A model generated the notes under the pieces. It did no database searches. It saw only the letters and a list, made by a program, of their open reading frames with translations, and had not been told where the DNA came from. Both the position numbers and the translations under genes were made by a program. Shown in pieces: positions 35,929-47,255 of a DNA stretch of 64,000 bases (positions are counted from its first letter, which is position 1; each line of letters opens with the position of its first letter). Source of the stretch: Uloborus plumipes (Eukaryota > Arthropoda > Arachnida > Araneae > Uloboridae). The stretch is from positions 248,001 through 312,000 of the forward strand of contig JAXGGA010000074.1 in the NCBI GenBank assembly GCA_038373865.1, read 5' to 3'.

Positions 35929-37193
35929 GGATTGGTTAGGGTAAGTGGGCCCCCTTTTAGAATAGCTCGTTTTTCAAGCCTTCTACAAAAGTTTTAAAGC
36001 AAAACAGCTTAAATTTGTTCACTTATTTTATCTTGGACATTATTGATAAACACAAGTTCAGCATTATTTCCTAAAAATATGCTTTAGATATTTTTAGTTA
36101 TGGTATTCTTTACAAAATGACGTGGGGGGCCCACTTACCCCCTAGGAAGGGGTAAGTGGGCCACCCCTAGTTATTTATATTTAAAGTGAGCATATCTAAA
36201 AAGGGGGTTTGCGGGTCCTACCTGATAAAGTATGTAAAATTTTACGAGGAAATATTTTTCGTAAATGTATCTATTAACGAGATATCTACTTACATTCAAA
36301 AGCCGTTAGGCATATTTTTTGCTTTTACATATAAATTACTGCTGAATAAACGTAATAGACTCGATTAAGATCAAGTTTGGTAAAATAGAAAAAAAAAATT
36401 ATAGGTTGAAAAAAATATGAAAACACTTTAATGGCAGCGTCTATTTGAAGTTTTCTCCGGGAGAAACATTATCATTTCATCCTCAGTTATAATTCTAACA
36501 TCACCTACATCAAGCCAATAAAAAGCGTAGCTATTTCTATTCGTCCTATCAAATTTTGCAGATTTTTTTTTTCATTTTTATCATATTTTAAAATTAGACC
36601 TTCATAATACTTTATGGTTTTCTTTGATGCAAGTTTCATAAATACATGGTTGCCAGATTTTGCAGTTTTTGTAGCTGAACCATTAATTTCTTCTAGGTCT
36701 CCACTCCATAATTATCTTTCATTTCATCATAGAAATTGCTTCATCAAAACTGCTTTTCATTTTGAAATTATCATTATTATGAGGGGGCCCACTTATACCA
36801 TAGTGAGCGAGCTCACTTACCCTAATAGCGAAAAACCACGGGGTAAGTGGGACCCTCCCCTTAAACACTTATTAATAATACTTTGCATAAAATTTTTTAT
36901 TGCAATGTGTACTTTAGGTTAAACTCTACAAGAAAACTTGATGAACATAGAAAAAACAATAAAAACTAACATTGAAGCACTTTGAAAAATGTTGCTTGAA
37001 CTAGCAAAAAAATATATATTTTTTTTGGAAATTTTTTGACATAAATTATATGATCCAAAAAAAATTCCATGAAACCCAAATCTATGCAAAAGCAATCACT
37101 GTGATGCAATTTTACATGATCAGAACAAAAAGTATGAAAACCATATGTGCATTTCAGTTTTAAGGGGGGTCGCCCACTTACCCGAACCAACCC
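35929..37193. mobile_element. TA-flanked DNA transposon with repeated GTAAGTGGGC motif
   Basis: Ends GGATTGGTTAGGGTAAGTGG (35929) and CCACTTACCCGAACCAACCC (ending 37193) are inverted with two mismatches, flanked by TA (35927-35928, 37194-37195). GGTAAGTGGG or its complement recurs near 36124, 36154, 36784, 36810 and 36841. No intact transposase frame. Confidence 0.78.
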
Positions 37194-37195
37194 TA

Positions 37196-38960
37196 TATAA
37201 TTTATGAAGTAGTTGTAAATTAATTTTAGGAGTTTATCTCTTTGTCGTATGAAATATAATGCAGAAAAAATCCATCAGTGTCATGTATTGTTTGGCATGA
37301 ACCAACTAAATGCTTAAACGCCAAAATATTAGGCTGGTGTTCAATTCAGATTAATTTCAATCTGATTAGCACTTTAATGCTATCATTTTCTCTTTTTTTT
37401 AAATATCATTTAAGGTGTCAAAAAGAAATAGATGAAGCCCCGCCGTTTCATATTTATTGCTATGTCTAGGCTGCAGCAGGCGCGAGTGGTCATGGGTGTC
37501 ATGACCTCCTCCCCTTCCTCCCCTTTAGTGACCACAGATGCCAAAAATCTGCTTTTAAAGATATATTTCTAAAAATTCATCCCAGATTTATTATTTATTC
37601 ACATAAAAAATTGAGTTTTATTTAAAACAAACTAAACTAACTTGATTTATAAGTTATGTGAAATGTATAACATATATAAAAGTTTAATAATTTAATGAGA
37701 GGGGAATTTCATTTTATAATTTTAAGCTTTTCAAATTATTTAAATACAAATTAAAAGCCTGTATATATATATATTACTAGGAACATCTTTACAAAATAAA
37801 CAGTAGTCAACATCGCAAATAATTGCGCCTTTCAGTCGTTTTCCTTTGATGTTCACTTTACTTTTTTCTACTGCATTTTCAATAGTTTTCCATTTTTTAA
37901 GAAAAGTAGTTTTGAGTGGCAAAGAAGCTCAATTGCCCTAAATAATAGTGCCTCCATCTTTTTTTAGCTCATTTTCGAAACGTGTTTTTTTAAGATGGAA
38001 AAAGCCTAGTAATAAAATAAACACTTTCATATTTTTTTAAATTATAAAAAGCTAACTTAAATTATCGTTATATACGCATGCAACTGAAATGTGATTATAG
38101 CTGTAGGCAGGTTGAAAACACACTGAATGTATCAGAATTTTGTTGTGACCAAAGAAAAATGTCGCTGATTACAGGTTTTTGTTAAAGACAGTATTGTTAT
38201 ACAAGTGATTCAACGGTCAATTCTACGGTTTTTTGTGTCCCCAAAGAAAAAATAATCTGTTTAATTTCATACTCATTATTTCACTAGTCACCGCTATTTT
38301 TATGATTGCAGTGGTAAGGGCCAGAAGAAATTCCGTTTTTTTTTTTTTTTTTTTTTTTCATGCTACCAGGGGAAAATGCGTTGTCAGAGGAGTGACACTA
38401 TTGACAGAATTTTGGTTTTACAACTATGTTTTCACCAACTATGCCCTCTATATGATTACGATTTTAATCATATGTATTAAACTGCTTTCAACTCAAGTAA
38501 TGAAAGCTTTTTGATGAAATAACACTCAGAGCATTTTGGTTGAGTAATTTTTTTAAAATATCCATTTAAGTTCTCTTATATTTTTAAGACAAAAATTTAA
38601 AAATTCGAGTGTTTTTTTTTTTTTCAAAAATGTCATGATTTTTTTACACCCTGCTTGCTTGTATTTGACTTTCTTTCAATTAAGATTGACAGTGATGCAA
38701 GTTATTTAAAGTTATTTGAAAACGAGTTACTAGCAATTTATGATAAAAGTTAATTTATAATTATATTTTTTACAAAATTAGGAGGGAGCGGGGCTGAAAG
38801 TTCCGTTTTTTAATCAAGCTTAAAATTTGTTTTGAAAACTTGGTCCTGGAATTAATATTCCGAGGCTAAAACCTACTATTATATGTCCCTTTGATAAACT
38901 GTTTTTTAAATTGTACTTTGTAAAATTTGTTAAGAAATAATTTTATAGTAAGTAAGCCGA
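37196..38960. other. AT-rich DNA without a recognised gene
   Basis: A TA microsatellite near 37762 and a poly-T run at about 38338-38359. Short frames only. Confidence 0.4.
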
Positions 38961-38964
38961 AAAG

Positions 38965-40056
38965 AAACAACTAACCCCGACTTGGGGCAAGTTGTTGCGT
39001 GGGTGGGGCAAATTGTTCTGAGATCAACAGCAAGAGGAATAACGATGTCGATTTCGAATTTAATGATGTTGTGAGATGAACATCGAAAACATATTTTGTG
39101 AAGAAAGAAAAATGTTGATAAAAGAGATAATTTATTTAAGGACCACATCAATATCGTTCAAATAATCAATTGTTTTTCTTACTTACTACAACTGTTTTTC
39201 TCTTTATTTTTGCTGTCTAACATTAATAATTTGTACGTAATGATTCAATGGTTAGTCATGGCACAAATACATATAATAATTATCAGCTAATAAATAGAAA
39301 ATTATAATATATTAATGTGGTAAAATACAGTAAGTACATATTATAATTAACAGCTTCAGCAGCTAATAAAATAATTGGTTCAGCCTTCAGCTACAACAGG
39401 GAATTATCTAGAATTTCAAATATGATCCTCCGAAAGTACCATTTTACTCGTATATCTAAGTATGAAATCTATTTTGATATCTTACATCGTTTACTCTTCG
39501 AAAATTTTATATTTATTATCTGAATATTTCTGGCTTTATTTTTGGTGAAAGTTTATTTTCTTACTTTCATTCTTTCACAGTAACATATAGTCTCATATAA
39601 TATTTATTTATATGTGTATTTAGTTACTGCATGACTAGTAAAGATAAATAGGGGCACGACATTCCATCGGGCTACACTGTTAGAACTACAGGTTGCACAA
39701 GGCACCTTTAAGGGTGATACGTTGTAGCACCAGCGACACCCCTTGAAGGGTGACTCTTGACTCTCTATGGCACCCTTGAAGGTGATATTTGGCTCCTTAT
39801 GGTGCCATAATACACCCATAGTTTGCCACATGACACCCATATGGTGCCACGGGGAGCCAAATGGCATCTTCAAGGGCACCATAGGGAGTCAATTGGTACC
39901 CCTCAGGGGCTTGCTGCTGGTTCTACAACGTTTCCCCCTTAAAGGTGCCTTGTGCAACCTGTAGTTTTAACAGTGTAGTTGCTAATTTTTTTTCTGGGGA
40001 AAATTGTTCCGCGGAACAACTTGCCCCCCAAAAAGGGAACAACTTGCCCCAAAAGC
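38965..40056. mobile_element. Element with GGGGCAAGTTGTT-type inverted motifs
   Basis: CTTGGGGCAAGTTGTT and GGGGCAAATTGTT (38980-39018) are answered in inverse by GGAACAACTTGCCCC twice (40013-40050). The exact ends and target duplication were not found. It contains the 301 bp MITE at 39675. Confidence 0.5.
39675..39975. mobile_element. TA-flanked fold-back MITE, 301 bp
   Basis: CACTGTTAGAACTACAGG (39675) and CCTGTAGTTTTAACAGTG (ending 39975) are inverted, flanked by TA (39673-39674 and 39976-39977). Pairing continues inward over most of the length (GCACAAGGCACCTTTAAGG with its inverse), so the transcript would form one long hairpin. The word GGTGCCA or GGCACC recurs many times. Confidence 0.82.
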
Positions 40057-40059
40057 ACA

Positions 40060-42035
40060 TGTCTTTAAAAAATCAAATTATAGATTAGGTAACGAAACGT
40101 AAATGGTTTCAGCGTAGAACATTAGGGTGCGCAATCTATCTTCACATAAAAACACCAAAAAGCTAAACTTTATTAAATTTCGGGGAAAAAGACCAAAAAC
40201 ACCAAAAACAAAAATATTTGTTTTGGTTATCCTACATTAGTGATGCATGTGCTCGGCTTTTGATGTACCGGATGCCACTTGGTTGGTTAAAATGGCTACC
40301 ATTTGTGCACTCTAACATTCTATCTCACTACGTATTGAAAAATACAATCTTTTTTCTTCGTTGAGCTATTTCAAAAGGAACAATACCCGCAGAACTTTTA
40401 GCGCTGCTCTCCCCTACCTATTTCTTTACGGGGTTACAGTACCTTTCTAACAAATTTCTTTAATTTACGTGAAAAATGTAATTCTTTGAAATCTTTGTTT
40501 CTACACTTATTTAACAATCAATAATTTATTTTCAAACATGAAAATTTTGCTCACTTTTTTTGAAAATTTAAGAAAATTTCAATTTTAAAAAAACCCTAAG
40601 GCTTTTTTGTTTCTGCACTAATTTCAAAATTTCTTTTTGAGAAATGATCACAAGAATTGCCTCTAAAAATCTGTGCATTCATTTTCTTATATATTATTTT
40701 GTAAATATTTTGTGACCTTTTATGTAAAAAATTCTTTGAAAATTTTGTTTTTCGAGGTTAACAAGCTCTAAAAATTTTTGTAATTTATGAAATGCTTATT
40801 CAATGCACAGTTTTGTTAAATATATTATCCTGAGTGCAAAAAATATTGCTTTAAAGCTGTATCTTTAATAGAAAAAAATCCTAAGCATTTCCAGTAACAT
40901 AGAAACACTAAAAACGGATCATCGAGAAAAAGCACTTTAAAGTTTTGCTTTTCCATTTGAACATATAGCAATGCATGCCCTAATGCCACTCATAACTTTT
41001 TAAATGATTTAGGTAGAGCAATGCTATTTTTTCCCAGTGTTTTAAATAACTTTTACTTTTGAAATAAGCAATAAAAATTTTTTTGGTCTTTTGGTCATTT
41101 TTGAGGTACTGTGACCCCTTAAATACAAATCATTCTCTTGAAAGTAAAAATTACTCGGATTTGATTTTTTGCGGATGATTTTCCAAAACTTTCGTTTACT
41201 CGAAACTATGTTAAAATGACTTAACACCACTCTCGTTCGAACCACGACAAATATCATTCGTCTTGATTTTAAAAAAAAAGTCGTACCTTTTATTAATATT
41301 TTTTAAAATTTAACAGCTGAAAAAATATTTTATTTAATTACTTTTTTTTGATGAATTCGCTGTTCGAAATCAGCTTTTTATTATCTAAATCCATCTTCGT
41401 AAATTTAAGTTCTGTAAGAACTTAAATATCCCTGTATGCACTTCAATGCTTACTGAGTAAAAGCTCATTTTTTGTGCAAAACGAGAAATAAACTTCTTGC
41501 CCTATCTGAAAACCTAAGCATATTTCCCAAGCATGCGAAAACACGATGATTTGATCACTCTGTTTTTGCAGAAAAAAATAAACTCTTAAAAATCCTAAAC
41601 ATATCCCCAGCCTTAATAATATAATTGCTTTCCCCACTGCAATTCCTTTTTCTACCATGTATGAATAACCTGGTTTTCTCCCTCAGAAGGATATGAACCA
41701 CTCGGGTGATCGAAATGTGGGTCAAAGTAGATTAATTGTGACCATACGTCATGCTATGATTAGCTTAGTGGAAGACTTACTCCCGGATTTATTTTTATGC
41801 TTAGTATACTTTCTGGGAGATTCTTAGTTTTTAATTAATGTTTCATTTATCAATACGTTGCGTCGAAACAGTCTCCTAAGAATGCTCTAGAAAAGTATGA
41901 AGGGAATTCTTTAATTTTGTTTCATGATTCGATCTCAACTGTGAATTAATTATTTACGAAGAAAGATATTTGTAACAAAATAAAGTAACTAAGTATATTC
42001 AGGGGCGCCTCGATAAGAGCTTATGGGAAATCACT
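40060..42035. other. AT-rich DNA without a recognised gene
   Basis: One perfect 11 bp stem with a 3-base loop at 41403-41427 (ATTTAAGTTCT / AGAACTTAAAT). Nothing else recognised. Confidence 0.45.
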
Positions 42036-42043
42036 CTGACCAT

Positions 42044-42988
42044 TAGGGATGCACCGATAAGCAAATTAGCCGATTACCGATTAATCGGCTCTACCGATTA
42101 ATGATAATTTTGATTGTTTTCCTACTACCAATTTTACCATCACTGATTTTTATCTCTTATACAATTCCAAGTTTAGAAATAGTAAGTAATTTATTTCTGA
42201 GAGAAGATTTTTTTTTTTTCCATTTGCTTAGTTTTCACAAAATAATTTTATCAAATTTCTTAGAACCAATTTTCATATTATTGTCAATAATATTATTAAC
42301 ACATTGTTAGTTATGTTAATTAGACATAAAAATTCAAAAAAAAAGGGGGGGGGGGGAGGGGGAGTCTAATGTGAGCATTCTAATTTAGGAGTGCTTTCAA
42401 TCCATATTTTTTAATAATCAGTAACAATTTAATTCAATACTTATATTTCTTGAAAATTAGAGGTTATCTAAAAGCACTGAGCTAATTAGAAAACTATCGC
42501 CACATGAAAAACGTGTAGCAATATTGTCTATGTGTTTGTATATCTATTCAAAGTAGGAGACTTAATTAAAGAATAAACTACACTCAGGCACATTGAAAAT
42601 AGCGACCCAAGAAGAAAACGTCGGACTGAAATGCAATTTAATACACATAATGATACAGATGAGAGACTCAACTTGATCTCAAAATCAAGACAATTAAACT
42701 AATACAGGGTGAGCAACGACACAAATACAGGGAATCTGTACAATGTCGAAACTTGGCAAATTCAATCCGATGCTTTCTTCTTGGGTCGCTATTTTCAATG
42801 TGCCTGAGTGTATATCAACTGTGAGGATTATTATTACTGTTAATGAAATTTTTCATCATAGTTTCTTAGTGAAGGTGTACTTTAATGAAAATACTTAAAA
42901 AATATATTTTCTGCCGATTGTTAATAATCGGTAAAGTGGCCGATTATGGCCGATTAATCGGTACTGCCGATTAATCGGTGCATCCCTA
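42044..42988. mobile_element. hAT-like MITE, TAGGGATGCACCGAT type
   Basis: TAGGGATGCACCGAT (42044) and ATCGGTGCATCCCTA (ending 42988) are perfect inverted ends, flanked by an exact 8 bp duplication CTGACCAT (42036-42043 and 42989-42996). GCCGATTA words are repeated near both ends. Contains a nested TA-flanked MITE. Confidence 0.9.
42581..42810. mobile_element. TA-flanked MITE nested in the hAT-like MITE
   Basis: Perfect inverted ends of 37 bp, beginning CACTCAGGCACATTGAAAAT (42581) and mirrored to 42810, flanked by TA (42579-42580 and 42811-42812). 230 bp, non-coding, mariner-like by target and size. The near-perfect ends suggest recent mobility. Confidence 0.9.
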
Positions 42989-42996
42989 CTGACCAT

Positions 42997-44505
42997 CCGA
43001 ATTGTTTTCTGATTCGGCAACTTTTGTCTGATGATTTGGCAAATCGGGAGAAAGTAGTACAGTATTGCGTTTTTGAAAACTATCTATAATGTCTGAGTAA
43101 GTCTAAATATGCTTGTTCTTTATCATCCGACAAAATTTGAAACTTCATTCTGCAAATTGAGAACTTTTTCCCTCGCTAAAGCTTAAGTTCGGGGAGTCCC
43201 TGATTATGTTCGTTATATTCATAGTTCGCCTCCAAAAGTGCGTTTTTTTTAGCATTAAATCAATAATACGCGGAACTTCTGGCTTTAAGCACTCAAATCC
43301 AGTACCAGTCTTTACAAATAAAATGCCAGTAGAATAACAGGTCCAGTTCTTTCTTTCTTTTTTCTTTTTTTAATTCTTGGCACTGCTATCCTGTATGCAG
43401 GGGAAAAACAGCATTGTATAAAACCCCAGATGTTAATAAAATTGAATTGAATTTTAGGCCAAAAATTAAATTATTAGATATTTTTCTCATGATATGTGTT
43501 ACACTAAATTTTATCTAAAAAAAAATCTTACGAATCTTCATATGTTTCCTTTATTTTGACTGAGTATGCCAGTGGTACCAAAGGTGTTTCAATCATTCAA
43601 AGTATAGCTTTTAAAAACTAGTTTCGAAAAAGTTAATACCAAGTCTCATCTGTTTTATATTAAAATATGAACATAGCCATTACAGAGTGCATACTAATAC
43701 ACTATACTGAATCATTTTCCTGCGAGTGAATATTTATAAATTCTTTGTTTGCATTCAAACGTAAAAGCAATAAAAATTATTCAATTCAGGTAGCCTACAC
43801 TCTAAAAGCCAGAGGAGCCAAAGGGGTATTTATATTCTACATACGGTGTCGTCAGGGAGCCGTGCTGGCTATAAAGTACGTATTCGAGCCCTTTGGCACC
43901 CTACCGAGTGAATGATGCTTGAAGGTGCCATGAGCCAACCAATAGCAGAACGTAGAGAATAGCGCTTGTATTCCCATCCATTTTAATGGAGGACGGTTTC
44001 TACGTTGGGGCGAAGGAATTTGCTTCCGTCTAAAACATTCAATACAGCTGGATTAAGTAGCATTATCTTCAAATTATCGTGCAAGTAGTACAGGCATTTT
44101 ATCAAAGTTTATTATAAGGACTTTCCAACACGTTCAAAATTGTTTCACATCAAGCTGACTACTGCTGAGTCCTGGCTACGCCCATGATGTACGTAGTATC
44201 AAGTAATAGCCTATTTGAAGAAATGGAGGGCTCGGAATACAAGTGAACCAAGTTCATAAAAATCTTTGTGCTGCAGAGGTTTAAAGTTCTATTTCATTGC
44301 AGTGGCCTACCAGTTAACATTTTTTAAATTATAAATATATCAGATATTTTCTAAACTAGGACTTGATTCATCATCGCAGTGAAATTTTATAGCTAGTGCA
44401 TGCTATTACGCTGCTAACTCGAAAACGAAGTTGACTTGTATTCTGAATAATCCTAATGACAAATGTCACTAGTTGCTTTTGAAACAAAAATATTGTTTTT
44501 TTTTT
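42997..44505. other. AT-rich DNA without a recognised gene
   Basis: A CACTCTAAAAGCCAGAGGAG segment near 43799 is followed by GGCACC/GGTGCC words like those of the MITE at 39675, possibly an old relative. No gene. Confidence 0.35.
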
Positions 44506-44507
44506 TT

Positions 44508-44700
44508 AACCGACGAAAACACGGAGGAGGTTCTCTAGTCTACCGGTATATACATATATATTTTAATGTATGACCACGCATAACTTTTTACTGAATAGTC
44601 CGATTTGGATATTTTTTTTTAAAGGGTACACCTTCCTGGTGGTCTCATGGTCCCATGATGCGGGGTTTGAGAACGGAATCCTGAAGAAATTGAGGGAAAT
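44508..44700. repeat. Interspersed repeat with GGAGGAGGTTCTC and CCGATTTGGATA
   Basis: AACCGACGAAAACACGGAGGAGGTTCTC, then ACCACGCATAACTTTTTACTGAA, then GGGTACACCTTCCTGGTGG. I recall similar modules dispersed in arthropod genomes; class unknown. Confidence 0.4.
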
Positions 44701-44703
44701 CTT

Positions 44704-44752
44704 CAGAATTCTGTTCATGCGCATACTCTTTGCGCATCATGAACAGAATTTC
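44704..44752. repeat. Hairpin around GAATTCTGTTCATGCGCA
   Basis: GAATTCTGTTCATGCGCA and TGCGCATCATGAACAGAATTTC pair with one short bulge around a 7-base loop. CATGCGCAYACTCTTTGC is also repeated directly (about 44717 and 44753). Confidence 0.7.
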
Positions 44753-44773
44753 ATGCGCACACTCTTTGCTATG

Positions 44774-44850
44774 TCGCTCGCCGATAGAGTGGCTTTACGG
44801 TAAGGACGCTGGGCTCTCATTGGCAAGAGCATCAGTTCGATCCTCGAGCA
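44774..44850 (+). repeat. tRNA-like sequence, possible SINE head
   Basis: GATAGAGTGG (44783-44792) resembles a pol III A box and AGTTCGATCC (44834-44843) a B box, spaced as in tRNAs. I could not fold a full acceptor stem, so a tRNA-derived SINE or pseudogene is more likely than a working tRNA. Confidence 0.4.
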
Positions 44851-44900
44851 AGTCGGTGGATTTTCAAGCTGCAGAAAAAAAATGCAGCGTCTACGTCATA

Positions 44901-46436
44901 CACTGCGATTCAAAAGTTTAGACAAAATTCGAATATGTGAATAAAAAGAAAACTATTCAACGAAATGCTTTCAAATTTCTACTGCGGGTACACAATATGG
45001 CCCCAAATACTTGTCTGGAGTTCTTATAACTATAACTGGAATCAAATTTTGGATATTACAGAAGATAGTTTTTTACATTGTTGCAAAAGTTTAGACAATA
45101 GTCAGATTTTTTGCAAATATCCCTTGAAATGTGATTGGTGGAGGAAATGCGGGACTGTATTATTCATTTATTAAGTGCAGAGATTGCTGAACAAATAATC
45201 AAAATCTCAAAAGCTCTTTAGTTCTCGTGTAAAGAAGATGAGAAAGTTTGGAAGCCGAAATTTGAAAATGAGCCTACTTTATTAATTTTTTATCTTTTAA
45301 ATCGGCTCTAGTATGGTAGTACATTGTTTTTTACTTTGTGGAGAGCAAATTCAGACATGCGTATCGATCAAAAAGTCCAAGAAAAATGATACTTCTTAAG
45401 TATGAAGGAATTGAAAAAACAGCTCAGACTGACGATTCGCCCCTTAATCCTACAAAACTTCAACTTGGGTCAAAAACAGCACGTGACAGCATAAGTAGAT
45501 GAACATCTGAATAGGAATGCATAAAAAAAAAAAAAAAAACAAAGAATTGTGCCTGAGCCTTTTAGGACAGAGTGTCCCAAAAGAGCCAGATTTTATTGGT
45601 AAAAGCAGCACAGCATATGATCATTGGATATTTCTCAAGTCCCGCGAAACGAATTATAATCCATCTAGGCCATCCCAATTTTAATAATTTTTATCAAAGA
45701 AAGTACCATTCATGTTTTAGTCACGATGATACATATGCTGCTTTTCACATTAAAGTCTGGCTTATTTGGGACACTCTGTCCTAAAAGGCTCAGGCACAAT
45801 TCTTTGTTTTTTTTATGCATTCCGATTCAGATGTTCATCTACTTATGCTGTCACGTGCTGTTTTTGACCCAAGTTGAAGTTTTGTAGGATTAAGGGGCGA
45901 ATCGTCAGTCTGAGCCGTTTTTTCAATTCCTTCATCCTTAAGAAATATCATTTTTCTTGGACTTTTTGATCAATACGCATGTCTGAATTTGCTCTCCACA
46001 AAGTAAAAAACAATGTACTACCATACTAGAGCCGATTTAAAAGACAAAAAATTAATAAAGTAGGTTCATTTTCAAATTTCGGCTTCCAAACTTTCTCATC
46101 TTCTTTACCCGAGAACTAAAGAGCTTTTGAGATTTTGATTATTTGTTCAGCAATCTCTGCACTTTGTAAATGAATAATACAGTCCCGCATTTCCTCCATT
46201 AATCACATTTCAAGGGATATTTGCATAAAATCTGACTATTGTCTAAACTTTTGCAACAATGTAAAAAACAATCTTCTGTAATATCCAAAATTTGATTCCA
46301 GTTATAGTTATAAGAACTCCAGACACGTATTTGGGACCATATTGTGTACTCGCAGTAGAAATTTGAAAGCATTTCGTTGAATAGTTTTCTTTTTATTCAC
46401 ATATTCGCATTTTGTCTAAACTTTTGAATCGCAGTG
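44901..46436. mobile_element. Tc1-like fold-back element with IR/DR ends
   Basis: CACTGCGATTCAAAAGTTTA (44901) and TAAACTTTTGAATCGCAGTG (ending 46436) are inverted, flanked by TA (44899-44900 and 46437-46438). The arms run almost to the middle (about 44901-45615 and 45740-46436), leaving a loop of roughly 120 bp. Each arm has a second TCTAAACTTTTGCAACAATG site about 174 bp inside (45076-45100 and 46239-46261), the IR/DR layout. The sequence GATATTTGCATAAAATCTGA beside the inner site also occurs near 391-410 in the Tc1-like element at the left edge. Confidence 0.88.
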
Positions 46437-46806
46437 TACGATTATGCTGCATGAAAACCGCAGTTTTACTGATAGAAAATATTTAGTCCTGATTTTCCCA
46501 ATTTTTAAAAAATATATATTTCCAGGCTCCTATCAGGTCCCATCACCTGAACTTTTAAAGGTTTAATTTTGTGATGCACTAATAATGAATCGGCAGTAAA
46601 TGGCCACTTTGCTGATTAACCTCTTGGCCAGTTTTATCCGTATAATCGGCTGAAAACTTGTATTTTAAACATACTTTAATTAAATCCCAGAAATTAACAC
46701 ATTTTTTTTAGTGGCAATCGTTTAAAATTTTGGACGCGTTAATAAAGTGAGATGAAGCGTCATGATGGCAACATGACACTCTTCCGGGTATACATTTGCA
46801 CTGAAA

Positions 46807-47255
46807 AGAACGAAATAAAAATAAAATTTTATGAAAAAAAGTAAAACTGACTTCAAAAACGCAGCTGAAAATTGCTCTAAAAAGTTAGTATTAATTTTTT
46901 GAACACCATCGATACTATTTTTAAACATGAGTTTTGAAGTCGGTGCCGAAACAGTTAATAAAATCATTCGTGCCCATTCTTCGGTTACATGTTTCATAAT
47001 AAAAGCAACCATAAATGTTTCATAATCAATTTCAAGGGATGTTTGAGAGGAAAAATCAATCAAATGGTACAATCAATGGGTACGAATGATTTTATTAACT
47101 GTTTCGGCACCGACTTCAAAACTCATGTTTAAAAGTAATATCGATGGTGTTCAAAGAATAAATTTTTTTTTTACTTTTTAGACTTTTTGAGCAATTTTCA
47201 TCTGCGTTTTTGTTGGTTTTACTTTTTTTTTATAAAATTTTATTTTTATTACCTT
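46807..47255. repeat. Fold-back repeat with ~100 bp loop
   Basis: About 170 bp at 46807-46979 pairs with 47078-47255. Blocks such as AACATGAGTTTTGAAGTCGG and its inverse, and GAATGATTTTATTAACTG and its inverse, match exactly. No target duplication found. Confidence 0.8.

Noticed and set aside
39600..39980. CRISPR-like repeat/spacer structure from recurring GGTGCCA words
   Set aside because: The words are parts of one palindromic MITE with TA flanks, not equal repeats with unique spacers, in a eukaryotic setting.
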